Positions 23,727 to 35,542 are shown, counted from the stretch's first letter. The stretch is 64,000 nucleotides of DNA from Salvelinus alpinus (GCF_045679555.1 NC_092094.1:14390612-14454611), one strand, 5' to 3'. Made by a program: numbers and translations. Notes: generated by a model not told the origin, from the sequence alone.

Positions 23727-23733
23727 TTATATA
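23727..23733 (-). promoter_or_regulatory. dusp6: Candidate dusp6 TATA box
   Basis: The minus strand reads TATATAA, about 380 bp upstream of the start codon, predicting a start site near 23700 and a 5'UTR of about 350 nt. An AACGTCA sequence (half CRE-like) lies just downstream at about 23711-23717. Position is inferred only from sequence. Confidence 0.5.
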
Positions 23734-23987
23734 ACTGCCGCTTTCGCATAGAAAATATTATTATTCTGTAAAAATCTAAATAAGAGGGATTGATTGCAGT
23801 TCAGTTACAGATGCAAAGCACTTGAATTTCCAATAATGTATTCTGTTGTCGTCTATTCCCAACGTTTTCGTTGTGAATAAGCGTATTTTGTTGTTGCCGA
23901 CACTGGGTCGTCGATGTGCTCTCTGCAGCGCCAAACTAGTGAATGGTTACAAACCCGAGGCGTTTCAATGGATACATTATATCGGCC

Positions 23988-23997
23988 AGCCAATCAG
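23988..23997 (+). promoter_or_regulatory. dusp6: CCAAT box upstream of dusp6
   Basis: agccaatcag matches the NF-Y consensus, which works in either orientation. It lies about 260 bp upstream of the TATA-like sequence, in a GC-richer stretch (23880-24060) that looks like promoter DNA. Confidence 0.45.
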
Positions 23998-24096
23998 AGG
24001 GTGCCGAGCAGTCGTCGCCCTGGAAACGGGGCCGGGTGGAACGGACTGTGGTGATGAATTGTTAATAACTTTGTCATTCACAAAAAAAAAAGGCAA

Positions 24097-24119
24097 AGAA
24101 TTTCCGCTCCGGATAAAGT
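24097..24119 (-). promoter_or_regulatory. dusp6: Possible paired ETS sites upstream of dusp6
   Basis: The minus strand reads CCGGAGCGGAAATT: two GGA cores (CCGGAG and GCGGAAAT), the second a good ETS match. DUSP6 transcription is known to be ERK/ETS-driven in vertebrates. The assignment here is a sequence match only. Confidence 0.35.
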
Positions 24120-24566
24120 GAGTGCAAACAAACAAAAGTGGCACTGCAGGGGAAGGAAGGAGAGGGCTATTACTTAGTGCGTAGAGGGGGATCCTACCTT
24201 GTGCTCAGATTTCTTAATGCCAAAGTTGCGCTATGACAAGTTTATTGCACAGTGAGGCAGAGTTTTAGAGACGATTTATTTGGGGACAGGAGGCACGATT
24301 GAATTTTGGAACCCCGGTGAATGTATTTATTTTTCATTGTTGTAATTTTTGTCAATTAAATAAACTATTTTTATGATTCCATAAAATGTTAAAGTATGTA
24401 ATTATTGAATTAATATATTGCAATTAATTTGGTCTTCTAATTTAACATGCTTTATAAAGTAGATTCCAATGTAGGCCTATTGGGCTGTTCATAATGTTTA
24501 TTCCAGTATCCGTGCCAAAAGTGCACCTGCAGTAGGTTGGCCTATATGCTAGCCTAGGCTACACAG

Positions 24567-24733
24567 GCTGCGTTTACACAGGCAGCCCAATTCTGATATT
24601 TTTCCCAACTAATTGGTCTTTTGACCAATCACATCATATATTTTCACATAAGCTATTTTTCAGAGATGATCTGATTAGTCAAAAGACCGATTAGTAAAAC
24701 AAACCAGAATTGGGCTGCCTATGTAAACGCAGC
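24567..24733. mobile_element. Foldback MITE, 167 bp, 5-bp TSD
   Basis: GCTGCGTTTACACAGGCAGC at the left is mirrored by GCTGCCTATGTAAACGCAGC at the right. An inner second inverted pair is aactaattggtcttttgac / gtcaaaagaccgattagt. CACAG flanks both sides (24562-24566 and 24734-24738). It lies about 1.2 kb upstream of the dusp6 start codon. Confidence 0.75.
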
Positions 24734-25809
<1,076 letters not shown>

Positions 25810-26107
25810 CCGGATCCTCTCAGGCAGAGGCATGTGTGTACATTTTCAGAGCAGTTAACATATGAAATGTGAAGCACCAGACCTTTGCCCTTCCCCCTGC
25901 CACATTCAAATAGTTCCCTAGTAGACCGTGCTCTGGCTGAATGGAGCCAAGCTATTTCCTTTCAGGTTCAAATACATTCTCTCTTTCAGGAACAAATGCC
26001 CCCTGCCCCCTTTTCTCCATCCACCCTCTCTCCCTTCCCTCTTTCTCTATAGCCTCCATCTTTCGATCTCTCCCAAACTGCTTTCTCTCTCCTTATTTTC
26101 CTCCCTT

Positions 26108-26160
26108 TCTCCATTCACCTCCCTCCCTCCCTCCCTCCCTCCCTCCCTCCCTCCCTCCCT
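26108..26160. repeat. (CCCT)n simple repeat
   Basis: About 12 tandem ccct units within a pyrimidine-rich 26000-26160 stretch. Confidence 0.95.
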
Positions 26161-26487
26161 ACTGTTAATCTACTTGCCCTCCTCCTTGTTTCTCAGCCAC
26201 TGGGTGCTTGTTGACTGACCAGGAAATCCTTTGTTCGTTCACAAAAGCTCCCTGTATCTAGGAGTAGTGGGGTCTGGACTGGAGCTGCGCCGCTGTACAG
26301 ATGGGGTTGGGGAGGGAGGGTCTGTGTCTGTGTCTGTGTCTGTGTGTGTGATAATGTGTGTTGGCTGAACAGTGCAGCAGTTTATCTTTCTCTGACTATG
26401 AGCTGTTCCTGATATTTCACTTCTTGTAAGTTCCTTTGGTGGGCCACTAATGGAGAGAAAGTTCCAGACACCCCAAAAAAGACAAAA

Positions 26488-26735
26488 CAGAGACCTGTCA
26501 GCCTTCTGTCACTGGTTGATAACAACAGAGACCTGTCAGACTCCTGTCACTGGTTGATAACAACAGAGACCTGTCAGACTACTGTCACTGGTTGATAACA
26601 ACAGAGACCTGTCAGACTACTGTTACTGGTTGATAACAACAGAGACCCGTCAGACTACTGTCACTGGTTGATAACAACAGAGACCTGTCAGACTACTGTC
26701 ACTGGTTGATAACAACAGAGACCTGTCAGACTCCT
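26488..26735. repeat. 38-bp minisatellite, about 6.5 units
   Basis: Unit cagagacctgtcagactact followed by gtcactggttgataacaa, with a few point variants (actcct/actact, cactgg/tactgg, cctg/cccg). The last partial unit runs straight into a LINE 3' fragment at 26736. Confidence 0.95.
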
Positions 26736-27235
26736 CTATACCAGGCGGTGTCAAAGACTCCAGCCACCCTAGTCATAGACTGTTCTCTCTGCTACGGCAC
26801 GGCAAGTGGTACCGGAGCGCCAAGTAAAAGTCCAAAAGGCTTCTTACTAGCTTCTACCCCCAAGCAATAAGGCTGCTGAACAGCTAATCAAATGGCTACC
26901 CAGACTATTTGCATTTTACGCTGCTGCTATTCGCTGTTTATTATTTATGCATAGTCACTTTACCCCTATCTACATGTACATATTATCTCAATTACCTCGA
27001 CTAACCTGTGCCCACGCACATTGACTCTGTGCCGGTACCACTTGTATATAGCCTTGTTGTTCTTTTTTTATTGTTGCTCTTTTATTTTTTACTTTAGTTT
27101 ATTTAGTAAATATTTTTCTTAACTCTTTTTTTTCTTAAAACTACATTGTTGGTTAAGGGCTTGTAAGTAAGCATTTCACGGTAAGGTCACCTGTTGTGAC
27201 AAATACAATTTGATTGGATTTTGATTTGATAATAT
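26736..27235 (+). mobile_element. LINE 3' end fragment
   Basis: Begins in degraded ORF2 C-terminus (tataccaggcggtgtcaaag; agtcatagactgttctctct). It continues through the 3'UTR (gtgccggtaccacttgtata; ggcttgtaagtaagcatttc) and ends caaatacaatttgattggat. Same family as 29804-31783 and 61272-62117. Confidence 0.8.
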
Positions 27236-28149
27236 GCACTTACTTCAGTGACAACTCATACATTTCAGATAACAGTATCTTTGACCCAGGCAAGGTGAAT
27301 AGGGCACCATTTTCCATGTGCCCAAATAAGCAGCAGGTTATATTCCAGTTGGAGCCTGAGATGCTGGTGATGGGACTGAGATCAAGGCTCTGATTGATAG
27401 TGGAGACGGGCCCTGTCACGCGCTCTCTCCACATCTATTCAAATGGAAATACAGGGGCCTTCATATTGACAACAGGAACAACATGGGGTCTGGAGAACAA
27501 CAGGGCAGCACACACACCAGACTCACTTCCTGTAATGGGATGGAATGAGGATCTGTCTCCCTGACAATCTCACACACACGCACACGCCACTCTGCTTTCC
27601 TGCGGCTCTAAGGCAGAGGTGGGGTGACCAATGCGGTTTCATGAGAGGCCACACACACACACACCCTAGTCTAGGCACTCCGGAGACAATGGCGTCTCTA
27701 CTCTTATCAGTTGGCCCCATCACCCTGTCTCTGCACTGCGTCGAGGCCGTCTGTTGTTGCGCCGGTGTGTGTGTGTATGTGTAAAACAGGAGCATAGCTC
27801 TCACAAAGACCCAGTAGGTCAAGGGTCATGCACGATGGGGGTGGGCCAGTACGAGTGTGTGTATGCGTTGCGTGTGTGTGTATGTGTGTATGTGCGGAGA
27901 AAGAGAGCAAGATTTCCTCTTTGCTGGGTGTTCACATCCTCTTCTTTTGATCCACTACTGTCAGTCTCACTGTCCTCCCCGGTTTCTAACCTTCACATCC
28001 TTACTCCAGCGTTGAGAAACATCCTCTGTGTGTTCAACACATTTTGGCATAACTTTCCAATGCATAGGCATTATTTCAGGGTAACTGGAGGGGAATCATG
28101 TAAATATGGGTTAATAAGGGAGTATGTAACTTTCAATGTAACAAGTATG
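27236..28149. other. CA/TG-rich unique sequence, no gene seen
   Basis: Scattered short (CA)n and (TG)n tracts on both strands (27570-27665, 27760-27895). Reading frames here are dinucleotide-driven. Confidence 0.5.
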
Positions 28150-28151
28150 TA

Positions 28152-29800
28152 CAGTTGAAGTCGGAAGTTTACATACACTCAGGTTGGAGTCATTAAAACT
28201 CGTTTTTCAACCACTCCACAAATTTCTTGATAACAAACTATAGTTTTGGCAAGTCGGTTAGGACATCTACTTTCTGCATGACAAGTATTTTTTCAACAAT
28301 TGTTTACAGCCAGATTATTTCACTTATAATTTACTGTATCACAATTCCAGTGGGTCTGAAGTTTACAGTACATACACTAAGTTGACTGTGCCTTTAAACA
28401 GCTTGGAAAATTCCAGAAAATGATGTCATGGCTTTAGAAGCTTCTGATAGGCTAATTGGCATCATTTCAGTCAATTGGAGGTGTACCTGTGGATGTATTT
28501 CAAGGCCTACCTTCAAACTTAGTGCCTCTTTGCTTGACATCATGGGAAAATCAAAAGAAATCAGCCAAGACCTCAGAAAAAAAATTGTAGACCTCCACAA
28601 GTCTGGTTCATCCTTGGGAGCAAATTCCAAACGCCTGAAGGTACCACCATCATCTGTACAAACAATAGTACGCAAGTATAAACACCATGGGACCACGCAG
28701 CCGTCATATCGCTCAGGAAGGAGATGCGTTCTGTCTCCTAGAGATGAACGTACTTTGGTGCAAAAAGTGCAAATCAATCCCAGAACAACAGCAAAGGACC
28801 TTGTGAAGATGCTGAAGGAGACAGGTACAAAAGTATCTCTATCCACAGTAAAACGAGTCCTATATCGACATAACCTGAAAGGCCACTCAGCAAGGAAGAA
28901 GCCACTGCTCCAAAACCGCCATAAAAAAGCCAGACTATGGTTTGCAACTGCACAAGGGGACAAAGATTGTACTTTTTTGGAGAAATGTCCTCTGGTCTGA
29001 TGAAACAAAAACAGAACTCTTTGGCCATAATGACCATTGTTATGTTTGTAGGAAAAATGGGGAGACTTGCAAGCCGAAGAACACCATCCCAACCATGAAG
29101 CACGGGGTGGCAGCATCATGTTGTGGGGGTGCTTTGCTGCAGGAGGGACTGGTGCACTTCACAAAATAGATGGCATCATGAGGCAGGAAAATTATGTGGA
29201 AATATTGACGCAACATCTCAAGACATCAGTCAGGAAGTTAAAGCTTGGTCGCAAATGGGTCTTCCAAATGGACAATGACCCCAAGCATACTTCCAAAGTT
29301 GTGGCAAAATGGCTTAAGGACAACAAAGTCAAGGTATTGGAATGGCCATCACAAAGCCCTGACCTCAATCCTATAGAAAATTTGTGGGCAGAAAGGAAAA
29401 AGTGTGTGCAAGCAAGGAGGCCTACAAACCTGACTCAGTTACACCAGCTCTGTCAGGAGGAATGGACCAAAATTGACCCAACTTATTGTGGGAAGCTTGT
29501 GGAAGGCTACCCAAAACGTTTCACCCAAGTTAAACAATGATACCAAAGTTAAGCAATGATACCAAATACCAATTGAGTGTATGTAAACTTCTGACCCACT
29601 GGGAATGTGATGAAAGAAATAAAAGGAGAAATAAATCATTCTCTCTACTATTATTCTAACATTTCACATTCTTAAAATAAAGTGTTGATCCTAACTGACC
29701 TAAGACAGGGAATTTTTACTCGGACTAAATGTCAGGAATTGTGAAAAACTGAGTTTAAATGTATTTGGCTAAGGTGTATGTAAACTTCTGACTTCAACTG
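28152..29800 (+). mobile_element. Full-length Sleeping-Beauty-like Tc1 element
   Basis: 1649 bp, flanked by TA (28150-28151 and 29801-29802). The left terminus is CAGTTGAAGTCGGAAGTTTA and the right terminus its inverse. Each end has an inner direct repeat (cagtgggtctgaagtttaca at about 28350; tgtaaacttctgacccactg at about 29581), the IR/DR arrangement of Sleeping-Beauty-type elements. The transposase lies between. Confidence 0.93.
28542..29540 (+). pseudogene. Sleeping-Beauty-like transposase with two frameshifts
   Basis: Tc1/mariner DDE transposase that would cut and paste the element by binding the IR/DR repeats. It starts [20 protein letters not shown] (paired-like helix-turn-helix), followed by the GRR hook and a second DNA-binding domain. 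The catalytic motifs are [14 protein letters not shown] and NPIENLW (DD34E). Frame is lost near 28978 at a six-T run where the family has five. It returns to the original frame near 29107, where a G run is one base short. The C-terminus also stops early after FTQVKQ because of a small deletion. Otherwise similarity to active family members is very high, so the copy is fairly young. Confidence 0.93.
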
Positions 29801-30026
29801 TAAGTACTAACAGTTACATGCATAACTTATTCTGGGTTTCAAGTAAAGATGCATGTAATACTGTTATTAAAAATAAATAAAATACAAAAATAAAACAAAA
29901 TAGAAAAATAACAAATAATTAAACAGCAACAATAAAATAATAGTAGCGAGGCTATATACAAGGGGTACCGGTAGAGAGTCAATGTGCGGGGTCACACGTT
30001 AGTCAAGGTAATTGGGGTAATATGTA

Positions 30027-30827
30027 CATTACCGTTCAAAAGTTTGGAGTGACTTAGAAATGTCCTTGTTTTTGAAAGGAAAGCACATTTTTTTTGTCCA
30101 TTAAAATAACATCAAATTGATCAGAAATAAGCTGGAAACGGCAGATTTCTTTTATGGAATATCTGCGTAGGTGTACAGAGGCCCATTATCAGCAACCATC
30201 ACTCCTGTGTTCCAATGGCACGTTGTGTTAGCTAATCCAAGTTTATCATTTAAAAAAGCTAATTGATCATTAGAGAACCCTTTTGCAATTATATTAGCAC
30301 AGCTGAAAACTGTTGTTCTGATTAAAGAAGCAATAAAACTGGCCTTCTTTAGACTAGTTGAGTATCTGGAGCATCAGTATTTGTGGGTTTGATTACAGGC
30401 TCAAAATGGCCAGAAACATAGCACTTTCTTCTGAAACTCGTCAGTCTCTTCTTGTTCTGAGAAATGAAGGCTATTCTTTGTGAGAAATTGCCAAGAAACT
30501 GAAGATCCCGTACAAAGTTGTGTACTACTCCCTATACAGAAAAGCGCAAACTGGCTTTAACCAGAATAGAAAGAGGAGTGGGAGGCCCCGGTGCATAACT
30601 GAACAAGAGGACAAGTACATCAGAGTGTCTAGTTTGAGAAACAGACGCCTAACAAATCCCCAACTGGCAGCTTCATTAAATAGTACCCGCAAAACACCAG
30701 TCTCAACATCAACAGTGAAGAGGCGACTCTGGGATGCTGGCCTTCTAGGCAGAGTTGCAAAGAAAAAGCCATATCTCAGACTGGCCAATAAAAATAAAAT
30801 ATTAAAATGGGCAAAATAACACAGACA
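30027..30827 (+). mobile_element. Tc1 element, 5' half, nested in LINE
   Basis: The left terminus cattaccgttcaaaagtttg sits at a TA inside the LINE 3'UTR. The body runs to the middle of the transposase and stops near 30827, where LINE sequence (gtcaatgcaaatagtctgag) resumes. The right half is deleted. Different family from the Sleeping-Beauty-like element next door. Confidence 0.75.
30406..30819 (+). pseudogene. Tc1-like transposase, N-terminal fragment
   Basis: Starts near atggccagaaacatagcact and encodes a helix-turn-helix DNA-binding half (SETRQSLLVLRNEGYS). An in-frame TGA follows at about 30481. It reopens as KLKIPYKVVYYSLYRKAQTG with a GRPR hook and STVKRRLWDAGLLGRVAKKKP. The catalytic half is absent. 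It is truncated and stopped, with no function. Confidence 0.75.
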
Positions 30828-31026
30828 CTGGATGGGGGGGTCAATGCAAATAGTCTGAGTAGCCATTTGATTAGCTATTCATGGCTTGGGGGTGGAAGCT
30901 TTTAAGAAGCCTTTTGGACCTAGACTTGGCGCTCCGGTACCCCTTGCCGAACCGTAGCAGAGAGAACAGTCTATGACTAAGGTGGCTAGAGTCTTTGGCA
31001 ATTTTTAGGCTTTTAAAGTCTAAAGT

Positions 31027-31480
31027 CTAAAATGTCCTCTGACACTGCCTGGTATAGAGGTCCTGGATGGCAGGAAGTCTGGCTCTAGTGATGTACTGGG
31101 ATGTACGCACTATCCTCTGTAGTGCCTTGCGGTCGGAGATGGAGCAGTTGCCATACCAGGTGGTGATGCAACCAGTCAGGATGCTCTCGATGGTGCAGCT
31201 GTAGAACTTTTTGAGGATCTGAGGACCCATGCCAAAACTTTTGTCTCCTGAGGGGGAATAGGCGTTGTCTTGCCGTCTTCACAACTGTCTTGGTGTGTTT
31301 GGACCATGAAAGTTTGTTGGTGATGTGGACACCAAGGAACTTGAAGCTCTCAACCTGCTCCACTACAGCCCCGTCGATGAGAATGGGGGTGTGCTCAGCC
31401 AGCCTTTTACTGTAGTCCACAATCATCTCCTTTGTCTTGATCACGAGGGAGAGGTGGTTATCCTGGCACCACACTGCTAG
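31027..31480 (-). pseudogene. LINE ORF2 C-terminal reverse-transcriptase fragment
   Basis: The minus strand encodes MWCQDNHLSLVIKTKEMIVD and FLGVHITNKLSWSKHT, the RT thumb region. In another frame it encodes LKKFYSCTIESILTG and ITTWYGNCSISDRKALQRIV, the C-terminal block typical of this fish LINE family. The frames shift near 31200 and the ORF is broken. The clade (CR1/L2/Rex1 group) is not resolved here. Confidence 0.8.
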
Positions 31481-32156
31481 GTCTCTGACCTACTCTCTAT
31501 AGGCTGTCTCATCGTTGTCGGTGATCAGGCCTACTACTGTTGTGTCATTGGCAAACTTAACGATGGGGCTTGGCCATACAGTCATGGGTGAACAGGGAGT
31601 ACAGAAGGGAATCGGGCACGCACCACAGAGGGGCCCTCGTGTTGAGGATTGGTGTGGCAGATGTGTTGTTACCTACCCTTACCACCTGGAGTTGGAAGTG
31701 AAGTGCAGGATCCAGTTGCAAAGGGAGGTGTTTAGTCCCACGGTCCTTAGCTTAGTGATGAGCTTTGAGGGCACTATGGTGATTAATACAGCAATACAGC
31801 AGTTAAAATATATGTTTTGGACCATCAGGGCACTGCAGGGGGAAACATTGCTACTCAGCGCTCTCTCGCTCTCGCTGGCTTAATAAAAACAGGAAGTGGT
31901 GTTGTGTTGAAAGGCCTCCCCTGAGAGAAGCTGTAAACAAACAGGCCCGCTGGAACCCTCTACAGCACAGCACCATGCAGAGAAAACAGGAAGTGAGATC
32001 TGCCACAGTGGGGAGCGCACCATAGGACTGACGTCTAGGAGTAGTGTGTGTGTAAGAATGTATGACGGTGGAATTTAGGAACAAGTAGTTCCCTAAGCCC
32101 CATCAACCTTCTTCTTTGGGCCCATTACAGGAGTTAAAGGATAAGTAGCATAAACG

Positions 32157-32758
32157 CAGAGGTGGAAAAATTATTAAATTGTCATATGAGTAAAAGTAAA
32201 GATACCTTAATATAAAATGACTCAAGTAAAAGTAACCCAGTAAAATACTACTTGAGTAAAAGTCTAAAAGTATCAGATTTTAAATGTACTTAAGTACAGT
32301 GGTGGAAAAAGTACTCATTTTCATACTTGAGTAAAAGTACAAAGTAAAAGTAAATGCTATACATCAAATTCCTTATATTTAGCAAACCAGACAGCAACAA
32401 TTTCCTTTTTTATAACTTTTTTTTGACAGCCATGGGCACACTCCAACACTCAGACATAATTTACGAAGGAAGCATTTATGTTTAGTAAGTCCACCAGTTC
32501 AGAGGCAGTAGGGATGACCAGGGACGTTGATAAGTGTGTGAATTGAACCATTTTCCTTTACTGCTAAGCATTCAAATTGTAACTAGTACTTTGCATGTAC
32601 TGGAGTAAAAATGGAGTAAAAAGTACCAAATTTTCTTTAGGAATGTAGTGAAGCAAAAGTAAAAGTAGTCAAATATATAAATAGTAAAGTATAGATACTC
32701 CCAAAAACTATTTAAGTAGTACTTTAAAATATTTTTACTTAAGTACTTTACACCACTG
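32157..32758. mobile_element. hAT MITE with 8-bp TSD CATAAACG
   Basis: 602-bp non-coding element with CAGAGGTGG at the left and CCACTG at the right, flanked by perfect CATAAACG (32149-32156 and 32759-32766). The body is rich in agtaaaagta motifs and the right end (cttaagtactttacaccact) mirrors the left. A second left-type terminus (cagtggtggaaaaagtactc) starts at about 32297, so it may be two nested or overlapping copies. Confidence 0.9.
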
Positions 32759-33338
32759 CATAAACGAAAACACATGATTTGCTTCGTATGCGCATCAAAA
32801 CTCCCAATGCAAATTTACACCTCCCTTTTCTATTTTTTCTGTTATTACATAAAACGAATCAGAATGCCAAACTCATGCCGGAAAATTTTTGCGGGGTGTG
32901 ACGTAATATGGAAGACCCGGCATGCCAGCCTATACCCTATAACGTAAACTCCAACAGAAATAACTTCAAATGTGTAATTTCAAATTAAACCAAATCGTTT
33001 GAACTAAGGATGCATGATATATCGGTGAACATATCGGAATCGGCCGATATTATCTAAAAATGCCAACATCGGTATCGGCTGATGTCTAGTTTAACGGCGA
33101 TGTTAAAAACCGATGTCAAAGCTACCGTGCATACCTATATAACGTAGGTATATGACATAAAGACGCCACGTAAAATTTAGCGCTACACATGTGTAGCGTG
33201 GTTCGTTCTGCGTTGTGTGATTTAATTAGGACACTGCCACAACCGGAGGTCTGCTTGTTGGATTTTTATTTGCTCTGCACACAAAGAGACAACACACAAT
33301 ATGTTAGCCCATGGCGCAGTCACAGCTCTCAGGCACCT

Positions 33339-33822
33339 TGCTAGCTGAAGGTCAGGCAAAAGACCTGACCTTCAGCTACCTCACCTCGCTAGCTGAAGGT
33401 CAGGCAAAAGAGCACACCATACACCACACAACAGCACACCATACAATACAAGTAAAATGATATACAACATAATTAGGGCAAAATAAAAGACATACCTGCA
33501 CACGAAGAGACAACACACAATATTTTAGCTCTTGGCACAGTCACAGCTCTCAGGCACCTGCGCGAGCACATGGAAACTCACTCAAACACTGTCCCAAGTA
33601 CCCACAAGTTACAATAGGTACCCTAGTTAGCGAGCTTGGTGAAACTTGTTAACATAAATCTTTATATTGTCCACATTGTAAAAAAACTTATGTTGCATAA
33701 CAGCACATTGTGTAACATTACCACCGTTTTATATTGAAAAATTGAGGAGCCAAGGACAACATACATCGCTAGCTGAAGGTCAGGCAAAAGGTCATCGCTA
33801 GCTGAAGGTCAGGCAAAAGAGA
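33339..33822. repeat. Subterminal repeats gctgaaggtcaggcaaaag
   Basis: Four direct copies (about 33341, 33391, 33771, 33799) and one inverted copy (gacctgaccttcagc, 33360-33375). The first direct copy and the inverted one can pair into a short hairpin. Such motifs could be transposase-binding sites of the hAT element. Confidence 0.7.
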
Positions 33823-34167
33823 ACAATAAGGGGGTACGGAATTACACATAACCCGCGATGGACCAAACCAAAATATACACAACTTTTACAATCAAGTGTA
33901 TTTACAATATAGATATGAAAAAGTGTTTGTACACCAAAAATTATATTAGCTATGCAGCTGTAATTAAAAATTTTAAAACACACTGAATTATTATTATTAT
34001 TATCAAATTATTAACATCCTCTCTTGAACTGGCCTATTCGAACTGGTCCTTGTGTGCAATTTGGTGCATAATCTAGGGGAACAGCATCACACTGCTACAC
34101 ATGCAACACAGCATTCCTAACCTTAGCCCACACAATGTCTGCTGTGTGGATCGAGCAGTCAACAAGT

Positions 34168-34370
34168 CGAGCAGTCATTTGAAAGAGTAAGAAAACTTCA
34201 GCGAGACAACTCAAAGTCGAAATCCATTGAAGCCAAGATAATGGAATTCATTGCCCTTGACAGTCAACCGTTCTCTGTCGTGGGTGATGTTGGCTTTCGC
34301 CGACTGGTTGAGCACTGGTACACACTACCAAGTGCGCTATTTTTCAGATGTTTCCCTATCGGAGTTACAC
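34168..34370 (+). pseudogene. hAT/ZBED-type transposase remnant
   Basis: A plus-strand frame reads FERVRKLQRDNSKSKS, then IEAKIMEFIALDSQPFSVVG and DVGFRRLVEHWYTLPSA. This matches the MEFIALDxQPFSVVxxxGFRxL block of Ac-like hAT transposases and ZBED proteins. It then runs into stops at about 34370. Only about 65 codons remain, without the RNase-H catalytic residues. Confidence 0.75.
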
Positions 34371-34838
34371 AGTAATAGCGTCACTACTATTAGCTTCACG
34401 ACATACATACATCTTGCGTGTCAAAAAATATACAGTAGCACTGTCAAAGCTGTACAAAAAAGTCTGTAAACAAGCATACACCGGCCGCGAACAATGTGTT
34501 TACAATAGCGCGTTGGTAATAAAGCATCATTTTTTCGACCGCAACTTCTGGGGTAGCTAGCTTTAGCTTGGTACCTAGCTAGCACCAATACAACCAGCCT
34601 GAAAACAATGACCAGTAGAAACTGCAGTCATTTTAATTATTTTTAGCAATGATTTAGGAATCCTTGTGAGTATGTATTAGATGGGTTGCCACTTGTTGTT
34701 TGCCTATTGAAATTGAACTTCAGTTCATGAAAATAAATAGCTAGCCAGCTACTTAACCCTGTTGCCCAAAGCTAACATTATAAGCAGCCAGCAAGCGTCA
34801 TCTGGCTAGTGAGGCTCGACCGGACCGGGTTATGTGTT

Positions 34839-35021
34839 GTGAAGCTAGCCACAATAAGGATTAGGCACAATAGTGGACTTCGCGGTTAGCCTTCAAAATA
34901 AAAGTATGTCATTGACAGTGATGCAAATGAAAACAAATAGTAGAATTATGCCATACTTTTATTTTAAAGGCTAAGCGCAAAGTCCACTACTGTGTCTAAT
35001 CTTTATTGTGGCTAGCTTCAC
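34839..35021. repeat. Long foldback, 74-bp arms
   Basis: The left arm 34839-34912 (gtgaagctagccacaataag ...) is the near-perfect inverse of the right arm 34948-35021 (... cttattgtggctagcttcac), with a 35-base loop. It is probably a small foldback MITE inside the hAT element. Confidence 0.85.
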
Positions 35022-35542
35022 ATAGAAGCTAGGGTTAGGGTTATTTTCGATGATGACGCCTAGCTACTGAAACAGATGTCGTTTTGCTATGTTTTTGGGG
35101 AAGAACATTGTTTGCATCCATGAGCTAGCACTGTCGGTGTGCGAGACAACTTTACCAGCATCATAGCATATGTATCGATGAATCATTGTGACATATGAAA
35201 TAGAAGTGATAGTGTAATCAATGTGTAATAACTACGTAAAAAAATGATGAACGCGTTAAATTATTATGTGAAGTGCAGTCATATTCAGGTCCTGACTGGT
35301 CAACAAGCTTATTTAACACTCAAATAGTGCTATTTGACGTGTATCTTTCTTGACACGTAAAGACCCAAACGGCGTTCCATAGAAATCCTGATTAAGAATG
35401 AAATGACTGAACAAATGAAAAACGAAACAGCACAGCAAGTAAGTGAAAGCAATAGGTTTTGGTTATGTTTTACTGGTAATGGGGACATACGTAAACGCCA
35501 ACAAAATAACTTTTTGGTCAGTGTGGAGTGTGTGTGTGTGTG

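Larger units (their letters stand above)
29804..31783 (-). mobile_element. LINE 3' half, split by Tc1 fragment
   Basis: Non-LTR retrotransposon of the same family as 26736-27235. The 3'UTR lies at 29804-30026 (gctatatacaaggggtaccg). It continues at about 30832 after a nested Tc1 fragment, up to about 31783 where similarity to the RT region ends. No retained stop-free ORF spans it. Confidence 0.8.

Noticed and set aside
23846-24121. 91-codon plus-strand frame divergent from dusp6
   Set aside because: It lies across the presumed dusp6 promoter, has no recognisable domain and no strong start context; GC-rich promoter DNA gives chance frames.
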